A stretch of 64,000 bases of DNA from contig NZ_SMMC01000216.1 of the NCBI RefSeq assembly GCF_009711445.1, positions 1 through 64,000 of the forward strand. Direction: 5' to 3'. The notes beneath the pieces were generated by a model. It worked only from the letters and a program-made list of their open reading frames with translations, made no database searches and was not told the origin of the DNA. Shown piece after piece: positions 46,219 to 55,325 of this stretch. Position 1 is the first letter of the stretch, and each line of letters opens with the position of its first letter. The stretch comes from Curvivirga aplysinae (lineage in GTDB: Bacteria; Pseudomonadota; Alphaproteobacteria; UBA8366; Aestuariispiraceae). Both the position numbers and the translations under genes were made by a program.

Positions 46219-48552
46219 ATGTTGTCGAAAACCTTAGAGGAAACACTCCACCGCGCGCTTGCCTATGCAGCGTCACGTCGTCATGAATATGCAACGCTTG
46301 AGCATCTTTTGCTTTCCCTGACGGAAGATCAAGATAGTGTGGCAGTCATGCGGGCATGTGGTGTTGATATTGATCGCCTCCGGAACGACATTATCGATTT
46401 CCTGAACAATGACTTAAATGATCTTGTGTCTTTGGCAGATGGCGAACCGTCACCAACAGCGGGCTTCCAGCGTGTATTGCAACGCGCAGCTGTTCATGTG
46501 CAATCTTCTGGTCGTGAAGAAGTTACAGGTGCCAATGTATTAGTCGCCATTTTCTCTGAACGGGACAGTCATGCAGTATACTTCCTGCAAACTCAGGATA
46601 TGAGCCGCTATGACGCGGTGACATATATGAGCCACGGCATTGCTAAATCGGACAGTATGGAAGATGCAGAAGCCATTGGACAAGTTGGTGGCACAGAAGA
46701 AGGCATGGATGCAGAAAGCGTTAATGGCAAAGCCAACGAAGCTTTGGAAAACTATTGCGTGAATCTGAATGAAAAAGCGGAAAATGGTAAGATCGACCCG
46801 TTGATTGGTCGTTCTGAAGAAGTTGATCGTACAGTTCAAATCCTATGCCGCCGGACCAAAAACAATCCTTTATTGGTTGGTGATCCGGGGGTTGGTAAAA
46901 CCGCAATTGCCGAAGGTCTGGCAAAGCGTATTGTTGATAAGCAAGTACCCGATGTCTTACAAGAAGATACAATCTTCTCCCTTGATATGGGTGCATTACT
47001 TGCAGGGACACGCTATCGCGGTGATTTTGAAGAACGCTTAAAAGCAGTAATGAAAGAGTTAGAAGAATATGAGGGGGGTATCCTCTTCATTGACGAAATT
47101 CATACGATCATTGGCGCAGGGGCAACGTCTGGTGGTGCTATGGATGCGTCCAACCTCCTGAAACCAGCATTGGCGAATGGTGGTTTACGTTGCATAGGTT
47201 CTACAACCTACAAAGAATATCGTGGACATTTTGAAAAAGACCGTGCCTTAAGCCGTCGTTTCCAAAAGATTGATGTTTATGAACCAAGTGTTGAAGACAG
47301 CATCAAAATTTTAACAGGCCTCAAACCTTATTACGAAGAACATCATGGTATTCGCTATACAAATGATGCGATTAAAACTGCTGTTGAACTTTCATCCCGC
47401 TATATGACAGATCGAAAATTGCCAGATAAAGCGATTGATGTAATTGACGAAGTGGGGGCCTCTCAAAAACTGGTAGCGCCTTCTAAACGCAAGAAAGTTA
47501 TTAACACACGTGATGTGGAAGCTGTGATTGCGAAAATTGCACGTATCCCAGCAAAACAAGTGAACCGTGACGACAAGAAAGTTCTGGAATCTCTAGAACG
47601 TGATCTTAAGACTATGGTTTACGGCCAAGACAATGCTGTTGAAGCCCTTTCTGCAGCTATTAAAATGGCACGTGCGGGATTGCGTGAGCCAGAAAAGCCA
47701 ATCGGTAGTTACTTGTTCACTGGCCCGACAGGTGTTGGTAAAACAGAAGTTGCCAAACAGTTGGCGGCAACCCTTGGTGTCGAACTTAAACGTTTTGATA
47801 TGTCCGAATATATGGAACGTCATACGGTATCTCGTTTGATTGGTGCACCTCCTGGTTATGTCGGATATGATCAAGGCGGCCTATTAACAGATGCCGTCGA
47901 TCAAAACCCACATTGTATCGTATTACTGGATGAGATTGAAAAAGCGCATCCTGATCTATTTAACATCCTGTTGCAGGTGATGGATTATGGTAAGCTTACT
48001 GATAATAACGGTAAAACCATTGATTTCCGTAATGTCATCCTGATCATGACATCTAATGCAGGTGCATCGGATATGGCAAAAGCTGCTATCGGATTTGGTC
48101 GTGAAACACGTGAAGGTGAAGATGAAGAAGCAGTAAACCGCCTCTTCACACCTGAATTCCGTAATCGCCTTGATGCGATTATTCCATTCTCTCATCTTGA
48201 TCAAACTGTTATCCATAAAGTTGTTGATAAATTTATCTTCCAATTGGAAACACAGTTAGCAGATCGTTCTGTAACATTTGAACTAACCGATGAAGCACGC
48301 GATTGGTTGGGTAAGAAAGGGTATGACAAGCTTTATGGTGCTCGCCCACTTTCCCGTATCATTCAGGAACATATCAAAAAGCCGCTTTCTGAAGAACTTC
48401 TCTTTGGGCATTTACAAAATGGTGGCATTGTTCGTATTGAAACAAAAAAGAATGATGAAACTGGCAAGAACGAATTGCATTTCACTTACCCTGATACAAG
48501 GTTACCTGCAAAACGCAAGAAACCTAAAGTTCCGGCTGTGGTAGAAAGATAA
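46219..48552 (+). CDS. clpA: ATP-dependent Clp protease ATP-binding subunit ClpA
   Basis: Unfoldase of the ClpAP protease, 777 residues. An N-domain starts LSKTLEETLHRALAYAASRRHEYATLEHLLL (given by position 2-32). D1 has GDPGVGKTAIAEGL and the DEIHT Walker B; D2 has GPTGVGKTEVAKQL, LLDEIEKAHPD, and the ClpP-binding loop near GFG in AAIGFGRE. The length and order are standard. Downstream is a strong terminator. clpP is not in the window. Confidence 0.96.
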   Translation: MLSKTLEETLHRALAYAASRRHEYATLEHLLLSLTEDQDSVAVMRACGVDIDRLRNDIIDFLNNDLNDLVSLADGEPSPTAGFQRVLQRAAVHVQSSGREEVTGANVLVAIFSERDSHAVYFLQTQDMSRYDAVTYMSHGIAKSDSMEDAEAIGQVGGTEEGMDAESVNGKANEALENYCVNLNEKAENGKIDPLIGRSEEVDRTVQILCRRTKNNPLLVGDPGVGKTAIAEGLAKRIVDKQVPDVLQEDTIFSLDMGALLAGTRYRGDFEERLKAVMKELEEYEGGILFIDEIHTIIGAGATSGGAMDASNLLKPALANGGLRCIGSTTYKEYRGHFEKDRALSRRFQKIDVYEPSVEDSIKILTGLKPYYEEHHGIRYTNDAIKTAVELSSRYMTDRKLPDKAIDVIDEVGASQKLVAPSKRKKVINTRDVEAVIAKIARIPAKQVNRDDKKVLESLERDLKTMVYGQDNAVEALSAAIKMARAGLREPEKPIGSYLFTGPTGVGKTEVAKQLAATLGVELKRFDMSEYMERHTVSRLIGAPPGYVGYDQGGLLTDAVDQNPHCIVLLDEIEKAHPDLFNILLQVMDYGKLTDNNGKTIDFRNVILIMTSNAGASDMAKAAIGFGRETREGEDEEAVNRLFTPEFRNRLDAIIPFSHLDQTVIHKVVDKFIFQLETQLADRSVTFELTDEARDWLGKKGYDKLYGARPLSRIIQEHIKKPLSEELLFGHLQNGGIVRIETKKNDETGKNELHFTYPDTRLPAKRKKPKVPAVVER

Positions 48553-48575
48553 TATTCAACTTTATTTAAGTATGT

Positions 48576-48615
48576 ATGGCGGCGATTCCCAAAAAATCGT
48601 CGCCATTTTCATTTT
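48576..48615 (+). terminator. Rho-independent terminator after clpA
   Basis: Arms ATGGCGGCGATT (48576-48587) and AATCGTCGCCAT (48595-48606), 12 pairs with one G-U, followed by TTTCATTTT. Confidence 0.88.
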
Positions 48616-48724
48616 GCAATTGATAAATTCGAGATTATAAGCCTTATTAAGATACATTAACTTTTTATTTATTACGTTTTTATCACTTGCAACCTTAACA
48701 CTGACAGTCTGAACCTTTTGCCTT

Positions 48725-50110
48725 ATGACGATTTATAAACGCATAAACATTTTGAATGCGCTTACGGCATCACTTGCAGCCGTGCTCATGATGATTGCGT
48801 TAATTTGGTTATATAGCACCGCCTATGAAGAGAAACTTCACGACCTTTCTCAAATGGCAAAAAACCAAGCTCGCCTGATCAATGCTGTTGCACGTTTTGA
48901 TAAAAGATATAGCCAACACGATCATGTTGGCGGACCAATAGAAGCCACGATCTCCCAGGTAATTGATGCGAATATGACGAGTATTCGTCAAGATGGGACA
49001 TTAGATGTCCTGATTGCAAAAATTGAAGGAGATAAAATCCAGTTCCTAATGAGATTAGCAGGACCATTACCGACTCCCAAACCATTAGCTGACCATCTGA
49101 ATGGTCCAATTAGCAAAGCTATTAAAGGTATGTCTGGTGCTGAATCGACACATGACTTCAAGGGCACTGCAATACTCGCAGCTTACGAGCCTATAGATGA
49201 ACTGAATTTGGGGATTGTGACTAAAATTGACTTATCAGAAGTACAAGCCCCATTTCTTAAGGCCGCAGCAGGTATTTCCGTCATCGCGATTTTCCTTGTC
49301 ATACTTGCAAGTTTAAGCAACAGGAAAATTTTTCGTCCTGTCATTGACCAACTTATCGATGCAAAGAATGAAGCTGAAAAAGCAGATCGTGCAAAATCCG
49401 ACTTTCTTGCGAATATGAGTCATGAATTACGCACACCACTCAACGCAATTATCGGCTTTGCAGAAGTAATAAAATCTAATCCTGCTCCATCATCAGAAGA
49501 AAAGCAGAAGCATAATGAATATGCTCATGATATTCACACCGCTGGACATCATTTGTTACAAGTCATTAATGATATTCTGGATATGGCCAAAATCGAAGCA
49601 GACAGCCTTCAAATTCATGAAGAACTGGTTGATTTGGAATATCTAATCAGAGATTGTCGAACAATGCTTTCTTTAGCGGCAGAAAATCAAAATATAAGCA
49701 TTACAACTAATCCAACAAACTTATCTTCTATTCCAAATGTTTATGGCGACCCAACCCGACTAAAACAAATCATTACGAATTTGCTATCTAACGCGATTAA
49801 ATTCTCTAATGAAAATGGTCAGGTGATTATTCATGTTACTGTACAACATAGTGGTAGCCTAGATATCTCCATCGAAGATCATGGCATTGGCATGGCAGAA
49901 CATGAAATTCCTATCGCTCTCTCAAAATTTGGTCAGGTGCAATCCAGTTACGCTCGTGATCATGAAGGGACTGGCTTAGGATTGCCTCTTGTTCAAATGT
50001 TAACCCACATTCATGAAGGTGAATTTAAAGTAGAGAGCTGGATAAACAATGGTACAAAAGCTACGGTCACATTACCAGCTTCACGTGTTAAACAAAAAAA
50101 TAAGCTCTAA
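48725..50110 (+). CDS. Membrane sensor histidine kinase
   Basis: 461 residues. TM1 at about 13-33, a ~140-residue extracytoplasmic domain of no clear family, TM2 at about 178-200, then HisKA with H233 in NMSHELRTPLNAIIGF and an ATPase domain with NLLSNAIKFSNENG, EDHGIGM and GTGLGLPLVQ. No HAMP domain is evident between TM2 and HisKA. No response regulator is adjacent. Its kinase core is close to that of the soluble kinase at 7.6-9.6 kb, pointing to duplication with sensor swapping. Confidence 0.89.
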   Translation: MTIYKRINILNALTASLAAVLMMIALIWLYSTAYEEKLHDLSQMAKNQARLINAVARFDKRYSQHDHVGGPIEATISQVIDANMTSIRQDGTLDVLIAKIEGDKIQFLMRLAGPLPTPKPLADHLNGPISKAIKGMSGAESTHDFKGTAILAAYEPIDELNLGIVTKIDLSEVQAPFLKAAAGISVIAIFLVILASLSNRKIFRPVIDQLIDAKNEAEKADRAKSDFLANMSHELRTPLNAIIGFAEVIKSNPAPSSEEKQKHNEYAHDIHTAGHHLLQVINDILDMAKIEADSLQIHEELVDLEYLIRDCRTMLSLAAENQNISITTNPTNLSSIPNVYGDPTRLKQIITNLLSNAIKFSNENGQVIIHVTVQHSGSLDISIEDHGIGMAEHEIPIALSKFGQVQSSYARDHEGTGLGLPLVQMLTHIHEGEFKVESWINNGTKATVTLPASRVKQKNKL

Positions 50111-50123
50111 AAAATAGAGCTTA
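50101..50123 (-). terminator. Hairpin ending the minus-strand small-gene pair
   Basis: Perfect nine-base arms TAAGCTCTA (50101-50109) and TAGAGCTTA (50115-50123). On the minus strand the stem is followed by TTTTTTTGTTT, so it terminates the transcript of the 110-aa and 45-aa genes. It overlaps the stop of the histidine kinase and has no T-run on the plus strand. Confidence 0.72.
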
Positions 50124-50165
50124 AGTTATTAGAGAAAGAAATTTTACTTTTTCAATTGTTTAATT

Positions 50166-50303
50166 TCACGTATTTATGGCAAGAATTAGCATAAGTCCTA
50201 ACAATGAAACTGAAATGCTAAGCCCTATGAGAGATGCAACTTTGCTTCGCCGTTGATAGCGACGCACCTCTGGATGGATATACGTTAAACTATCTATTGC
50301 CAT
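50166..50303 (-). CDS. 45-residue single-pass membrane protein
   Basis: Starts MAIDSLTYIHPEVRRYQRRS and ends in a hydrophobic helix (about 23-43, LIGLSISVSLLGLMLILAI). The basic stretch before the helix suggests an N-in topology. A textbook AGGAGG ribosome-binding site lies seven bases before the ATG, and a terminator follows 43 bases past the stop; both argue it is a real gene. It follows the 110-aa gene by 36 bases. No family recognised. Confidence 0.72.
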   Translation of the reverse strand: MAIDSLTYIHPEVRRYQRRSKVASLIGLSISVSLLGLMLILAINT

Positions 50304-50339
50304 ACTAAGCCTCCTGAATCATGAGTTATACTATATTTT

Positions 50340-50672
50340 CTAAGCTATGAGATCGACTTGGTTTCCCGGTTTATTATTCGCTAAAGAGATCACTGTTATT
50401 GCGTTATCCCGATAAGCTGCCTGGCTATAAATTTCAGCCAGCTCCTCGGCAGTACTATTTTCGTCTTCTTTGGTATAATCTGACGTATCCGACAAATGTG
50501 AAACAGCTGTATATGCGTTATAAGAAAGATGTTTTTCTTTCTTTTCATGTTCAGACATATGAGAACTAAAACCAGTATCAACTAAAATATTTTCTGCAGA
50601 TACCAAAGGTGATCTCAAGGCTTTATAATTGCTAACCTTCGAATAAATTTCAAATCCGCTAATTGGTGGCAT
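50340..50672 (-). CDS. Hypothetical 110-residue protein
   Basis: No recognised family. The protein lacks cysteine, a signal peptide and membrane segments; the middle (SEHEKKEKHLSYN to TKEDENSTAEEL) is charged and probably helical or disordered, and the end reads NNKPGNQVDLIA. I chose the ATG at 50672 with AAGGA eight bases upstream; an upstream in-frame start would read through the long hairpin at 50692-50764. It is divergent from the LytTR regulator and shares a transcript with the 45-aa membrane protein. Confidence 0.65.
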   Translation of the reverse strand: MPPISGFEIYSKVSNYKALRSPLVSAENILVDTGFSSHMSEHEKKEKHLSYNAYTAVSHLSDTSDYTKEDENSTAEELAEIYSQAAYRDNAITVISLANNKPGNQVDLIA

Positions 50673-51041
50673 GTCTTTAATCCTTATCCAGAAGACACCT
50701 GAAGCTGAGACTGAGGGATGGAGGAAATGTAGAATTACATTCACTTTTCAGCTTCAGGCGTCTTATCTTCTCTTTCGATAAGACATATCTAGTTCCCAAT
50801 CGCTTTGGTGACGATGAAAGTTACTCCAATTGGACAGAGTATTTCTTGATGGTGACTTCATATAAAAACGTTCCATCCATTATATATACTTTTCAAATAC
50901 TTACCCATTCGTGCTGCATGAGATGACATCTTGATTTTACGGATATACCTTCCTAAATGAACACGAGAAAAACTTGCAGTATCAAAAATGTAACTGTTAA
51001 ACTTCACCTGCCATTCAGATTGATCATATGGAATACCTTCT
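50673..51041. promoter_or_regulatory. Divergent region between the 110-aa gene and the LytTR gene, with a long hairpin
   Basis: 369 bases without a supported gene. AAGACACCTGAAGCTGA (50692-50708) and its near-perfect reverse complement (50748-50764) flank 39 bases that hold a second small palindrome. The one mismatch becomes a G-U pair on the minus strand, so the 17-pair stem would form in the 5' leader of the 110-aa gene. The loop carries CCTCC on that strand. A short hairpin, TCTTATC/GATAAGA, also lies at 50761-50783. No LytTR-type repeat pair could be confirmed. Confidence 0.55.
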
Positions 51042-51920
51042 GTGCAAAAAGCTTTACACCATCATTTATTCAGTGCTCTTGGAATTGGTCTCATCTTTTC
51101 TGTTACAGAGTTCATTCAACCCAGTAACGGAACATCAGCAGAATTCAGAGACTTACTCCGTCCTTTTGTCTTTGCGATCATCATCTGGACATTTACTCTA
51201 CCAGTGACCGTAATCATTCTGGATGCTCATGAAAAATATTGTCTCCAGTATTTCAAATTACCCTTAAGTATATTGCTCGCACTTTCTGCTTTCATTGCGA
51301 GTTTTCCACTCTCTTTTTTAATCCCATGGCTGATAGCCACATTGGAATTAGGCGGCCTTGAACGTAATTTATCTGTGATGAATATTGATCTATATGAACA
51401 ATTCATCTTTACGAGATACTTAAAAGTCACCGCAATTGTGACCGTTATCTGGGTACTTGCAAATTATCACTGGTATAAAACACGTCAGGAAAGAAAAGAT
51501 ACTTCGCGATCCCCTAAGGATCATGTAAATGAGGCAAATCAAACAGAGACGAACGATCCCGGAATAAAAACACAATTTGAAAATACAACAAAGAAGCCGA
51601 CTTTTCTGAGCTTAAGTAAGAAAACACTTGGATCTGACATTTATCTCATCGCAGCAGAGCAGCATTATATTCGTGTCGTTACAAAACTTGGTGAAGATAT
51701 GATTTTGTATCGCTTTAGTGATGCTGTGCGTGAGATGGAGCAACTTAACTCAGCAGGAAAACAAATTCACAGATCCTTCTGGGTTCATCCTAATGGTATT
51801 GTAAAAATAGAACCTCAAAACCGATCCTATCAAATTAGATTAACAAATGATGATGTGATACCCGTTTCACGATCCAGCAAAGCATTGGTAGATCAATCTG
51901 GATGGATAAAAACTGATTAA
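51042..51920 (+). CDS. Membrane-bound LytTR-domain transcription regulator (4 TM)
   Basis: 292 residues. Four hydrophobic helices fill the first ~145 residues (about 11-28, 39-62, 71-98, 128-146). A charged linker rich in Asn, Lys and Thr follows. The C-terminal ~95 residues are a LytTR DNA-binding domain: IYLIAAEQHYIRVVTKLGEDMILYRF, IHRSFWVHPNGIVKI (both in part) and DVIPVSRSSKALV. No receiver domain is present, so the signal probably comes through the membrane part. The start is GTG with GGA nine bases upstream; a stop codon lies seven codons before it. Target genes are unknown, with the divergent small-gene pair the first candidate. Confidence 0.82.
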   Translation: MQKALHHHLFSALGIGLIFSVTEFIQPSNGTSAEFRDLLRPFVFAIIIWTFTLPVTVIILDAHEKYCLQYFKLPLSILLALSAFIASFPLSFLIPWLIATLELGGLERNLSVMNIDLYEQFIFTRYLKVTAIVTVIWVLANYHWYKTRQERKDTSRSPKDHVNEANQTETNDPGIKTQFENTTKKPTFLSLSKKTLGSDIYLIAAEQHYIRVVTKLGEDMILYRFSDAVREMEQLNSAGKQIHRSFWVHPNGIVKIEPQNRSYQIRLTNDDVIPVSRSSKALVDQSGWIKTD

Positions 51921-52200
51921 TTGATTCGCAAATATTTTTGCCTTATCAATATTACAAAGAGACGAAAAACAATATTTCATTATATTTTCTATCAATTTCA
52001 CATTTAATTTTCATCTTTACGCTAAGAAACCTTGGCAACAGAGATGATTTTTTATAACGTATAGATGGGTTTATGCTCTATTTGCAAAGAATCATTCAGT
52101 TGCATTTTAGGGCGTTTTGATACAAATAGGATGTCCTTTAACGAATAAGGGCCAAAATTTTTGAGTGTTCATGGGGCAAAGACTTTATTGAGAAAGAGCA
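51921..52200. other. Intergenic stretch with no recognised element
   Basis: 280 bases between the LytTR gene and the methyltransferase. AT-rich, no open frame with a ribosome-binding site and no strong hairpin were seen; it should hold the methyltransferase promoter. Confidence 0.4.
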
Positions 52201-53169
52201 ATGGCGAATTCTGAAGAAGTAGATGAAAAGCCGAAAATTCCTTTCCGCACGCGTTTTCACGCGTGGTGGATTGGCGTGGACCCGGAAGATCTTATCGAAG
52301 ACAACGATGATGACGTTGTCATCGAAGAGAAACCGGAAGCAATTCATATTGACCCCGAACCAGAAGAGCCTAAAGAATATTGGAATCCTGATCGTATTGA
52401 TTTTCTAACACGATTATGGGGTGGAGAAGATCAAGATGAGATCATTACACCCGGTGGTTTAGATTATACCTTAATGCTTGCCAAGCCAATGGCATTGGAT
52501 TCCACAAAAACAGTTTTAGATTTGGCAGCTAGTCTCGGTGGTGGCACACGCGCCCTTGCCAAAGAATTTGGTGTTTGGATCGAAGGTCTGGAATATGATG
52601 CCGATCTTGCAGAAAAAGCTAATGAGCTTTCTGTAAAATATGGCATGGACCGACGTGCACCTATCAGCAGCTTTAATCCAGAAAAAATGGGGCTAAAAGA
52701 CGCTCGTTATGATGCTATTATCATGCGGGAATCCAATTATCTTTATAAACGTAAAGACTTGGTCTTAAAGCAAATTTATGACGCATTAAAACCAAGCGGA
52801 CATTTCATGATGACAGATTTTGCATTAAAATCGCAGTCGTCACCGGATAATCCTGATGTTGCCAAATGGTTAGATGGTTTTAAAGAAAAACCAATGCTTT
52901 GGAGCATGGATGAATACAAACGAAATGTCGTAAAGTTGCGTATGAATCTTCACGTTCACGAAGATCGTACAGATGAATATCGTATTCAAGCCTTAACAGC
53001 ATGGGCTGACTATGTCGGCACATTAACAAAAGAAGACCTAACGCGAGACATTGTGAATCAGTTAATGGAAGAAGCACAATCTTGGCTCCGGTTGATCCGT
53101 GCAATGGAAAGTGGCGAAGTCCGATTCTTACGTGTTCATGCGACAAAAGGTGGCGAAAGTATTCTTTAA
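52201..53169 (+). CDS. Class I SAM-dependent methyltransferase
   Basis: 322 residues. Motif I is VLDLAASLGGGTRALA, followed by an acidic residue in LEYDADLAEKA, then SNYLYKRKDLVLKQIYDALKPSGHFMMTDF as the post-I to III region. The first ~60 residues are strongly acidic (EDNDDDVVIEEK). GGLDYTLMLAKPM precedes motif I, as in some phosphoethanolamine-type methyltransferases. The substrate cannot be told. The C-terminal ~80 residues are helical and specific to this group. Confidence 0.82.
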   Translation: MANSEEVDEKPKIPFRTRFHAWWIGVDPEDLIEDNDDDVVIEEKPEAIHIDPEPEEPKEYWNPDRIDFLTRLWGGEDQDEIITPGGLDYTLMLAKPMALDSTKTVLDLAASLGGGTRALAKEFGVWIEGLEYDADLAEKANELSVKYGMDRRAPISSFNPEKMGLKDARYDAIIMRESNYLYKRKDLVLKQIYDALKPSGHFMMTDFALKSQSSPDNPDVAKWLDGFKEKPMLWSMDEYKRNVVKLRMNLHVHEDRTDEYRIQALTAWADYVGTLTKEDLTRDIVNQLMEEAQSWLRLIRAMESGEVRFLRVHATKGGESIL

Positions 53170-53337
53170 ATTCCATATTTTGGATTTAAAACTACCCAGA
53201 TCAAATATCTTTCTGTTTATATTCGGTTTTAACTCAGTTAGCCCTTGCAATCACGGTCCATATCCTATACCTAACGCGCAGTTTTGAATTTTATCGTCAA
53301 ATTTGCTGACAAAGATTGGGAAGACAGTTGACAAACT

Positions 53338-53366
53338 GATCTCATCTCCCTATTTTCCGCCAGCAA
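53338..53366 (+). promoter_or_regulatory. Sigma-70-type promoter of rpmJ
   Basis: TTGACA (53338-53343), 17 bases, TATTTT (53361-53366); the gene starts 59 bases later. A perfect palindrome CTGCATGCAG (53405-53414) overlaps the ribosome-binding site. Confidence 0.7.
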
Positions 53367-53424
53367 TTTTAGTAGAACCCGCGCGGCCGCTTGAAAATGG
53401 CCGGCTGCATGCAGGAGAAAAGCA

Positions 53425-53550
53425 ATGAAAGTAGCAAGCTCTCTTAAAACGCTTAAAAAGCGTGACAAGAACTGCCGCGTAATCCGCCGCAAAGGTCGTG
53501 TTTACGTGATCAACAAAACAAACCCACGTTTTAAAGCTCGTCAAGGTTAA
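53425..53550 (+). CDS. rpmJ: 50S ribosomal protein L36 (bL36)
   Basis: 41 residues: [20 protein letters not shown] and then [21 protein letters not shown]. This is the long, zinc-free (C-minus) form usual in alphaproteobacteria, with only one cysteine left. AGGAG lies just upstream of the ATG. It has its own promoter and a strong terminator, so it is transcribed alone. Confidence 0.97.
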   Translation: MKVASSLKTLKKRDKNCRVIRRKGRVYVINKTNPRFKARQG

Positions 53551-53593
53551 TTGATACTTTAATCTGTGTGGTCAGTTTTGATTGCAAGTTTTT

Positions 53594-53631
53594 AAAAACC
53601 GCGCTCTGGCATTTGTCACAGCGCGGTTTTT
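53594..53631 (+). terminator. Rho-independent terminator after rpmJ
   Basis: Arms AAAAACCGCGCT (53594-53605) and AGCGCGGTTTTT (53620-53631), 14-base loop, then TATTTG. Confidence 0.92.
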
Positions 53632-53730
53632 ATTTGCTTATAATTCATATATTCTATTTCAAAATATTTTAAGTCTATTGATCTAGATTATTTTAAATAT
53701 TTTTAAACAGTCTTTTTACCAATCTGATAA

Positions 53731-53759
53731 TTGACCTTCTCTGCTGCATTCGCCATAAC
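53731..53759 (+). promoter_or_regulatory. Probable promoter of the glcDEF operon
   Basis: TTGACC (53731-53736), 17 bases, CATAAC (53754-53759), 39 bases before the glcD ATG. Confidence 0.55.
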
Positions 53760-53798
53760 AAAAGTAATGAATTAAATTGTTACGGGAAGGCAGATCGC

Positions 53799-55286
53799 AT
53801 GAAAATGCCAGAACCCGAAATCGGGATCATAAATCGAAGACAAGAAATTGCTGATGCATTGCGTGCAATCGTACCAGGCGAAGGCGTTATTGTGGATGAA
53901 GCAGAACTTCGTCCATATGAATCAGATGGCCTAACAGCCTATCAAACATTACCTTTAATCGTTGTTTTACCAGAAACAGTGGAACAAGTTGCTGCGGTCA
54001 TGCAATATTGCGGCAAAGAAGGTATCAAAGTTGTACCACGTGGCGCAGGGACCTCATTATCAGGCGGTGCATTGCCCTTAGCTGATGGCATCATATTGGG
54101 GTTAGGTAAATTCAAGAAAATCTTGGAAATAGATTATGATAATCGCTGCGCCCGTGTACAGCCAGGGGTCACCAATCTGGGAATCACGCATGCCGTAATG
54201 GCCGATGGATTTTATTATGCCCCTGACCCATCTAGTCAGATCGCATGCACGATCGGTGGGAATGTAGCTGAAAATTCCGGTGGTGTGCACAGTTTGAAAT
54301 ACGGCCTAACAACAAACAATCTTCTAGGCATTGAATTTGTCACGATCGAAGGTGAGATCATTCGCGTTGGCGGTAAACATCTTGAATCTGAAGGATATGA
54401 TCTTCTTGGTCTTATGACAGGCTCAGAAGGCTTGTTAGGCGTTGTGACAGAAGTAACAGTGCGCCTCCTTAAAGCACCCGATACGGCCCGTGCATTATTA
54501 TTAGGCTTTGAGACACCAGAAGCCGCAGGGGAATGTGTTGCAGCCATTATTGGTGCAGGTATCATCCCCGGCGGCATGGAGATGATGGATAGCCCTGCCA
54601 TCAACGCGGCTGAGGATTTTGTAAATGCGGGGTATCCGCGCGATGCAGGCGCCTTACTGATTGTCGAACTGGATGGGCCAGAAGTTGAAGTCGACCACCT
54701 TATAGAAAAGGTAAACGAGATTGCACAGGCAAACGGATCGACTTATCTGCGAATTTCACAAAATGAAGAAGAACGTATGAACTTCTGGGCAGGGCGCAAG
54801 GCCGCCTTCCCTGCTGTCGGGCGGATTTCACCTGATTACTATTGTATGGATGGCACAATCCCACGCAGCCAGATTTCAACCGTCTTGAGTGGTATGCGTG
54901 AATTATCTGAACAGTATGGTCTTGGTGTCGCCAATGTTTTCCATGCAGGTGATGGAAACCTTCATCCCTTGATCATGTATGATGCAAATAAACCCGGTGA
55001 ATTGGAAAAAGCCGAAGATTTTGGAGCTGATATTTTGAAGCTTTGCGTCAAAGTTGGCGGAGTATTAACAGGTGAACATGGTGTTGGTGTTGAGAAACGT
55101 GATCTGATGGGTGAAATGTTTACTGAAGATGACCTGAAACAGCAGCAACGCGTTAAATGCGCATTCGATCCAGATCATCTACTGAATCCCGGTAAGGTAT
55201 TCCCGACATTGCATCGTTGTGCGGAAATGGGACGAATGCATATTCATAAAGGGAAAATCCCTTTCCCGGATATTCCACGTTTCTGA
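53799..55286 (+). CDS. glcD: Glycolate oxidase FAD subunit GlcD
   Basis: Oxidises glycolate to glyoxylate with GlcE and GlcF, feeding electrons into the respiratory chain. The FAD site is PRGAGTSLSGGALPL, then GGNVAENSGGVHSLKYGLT; the C-terminal part has FHAGDGNLHPL and GVLTGEHGVGVEKRDLM. The length of 495 residues is normal. It is the first gene of glcDEF, 39 bases before glcE. A GNTR-type glcC regulator is not adjacent. Confidence 0.95.
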   Translation: MKMPEPEIGIINRRQEIADALRAIVPGEGVIVDEAELRPYESDGLTAYQTLPLIVVLPETVEQVAAVMQYCGKEGIKVVPRGAGTSLSGGALPLADGIILGLGKFKKILEIDYDNRCARVQPGVTNLGITHAVMADGFYYAPDPSSQIACTIGGNVAENSGGVHSLKYGLTTNNLLGIEFVTIEGEIIRVGGKHLESEGYDLLGLMTGSEGLLGVVTEVTVRLLKAPDTARALLLGFETPEAAGECVAAIIGAGIIPGGMEMMDSPAINAAEDFVNAGYPRDAGALLIVELDGPEVEVDHLIEKVNEIAQANGSTYLRISQNEEERMNFWAGRKAAFPAVGRISPDYYCMDGTIPRSQISTVLSGMRELSEQYGLGVANVFHAGDGNLHPLIMYDANKPGELEKAEDFGADILKLCVKVGGVLTGEHGVGVEKRDLMGEMFTEDDLKQQQRVKCAFDPDHLLNPGKVFPTLHRCAEMGRMHIHKGKIPFPDIPRF

Positions 55287-55325
55287 TCTTTAACTGATAA
55301 TCTTAATGAAGATAAGGTAATTTCC

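Noticed and set aside
50763-50876. A 37-codon minus-strand open frame (MERFYMKSPSRNT...)
   Set aside because: No ribosome-binding site before either candidate ATG, and its end runs into the long hairpin; it is not supported beyond being open.
53271-53544. Minus-strand open frames across rpmJ
   Set aside because: They are the antisense of a clearly conserved ribosomal protein gene with its own promoter and terminator.
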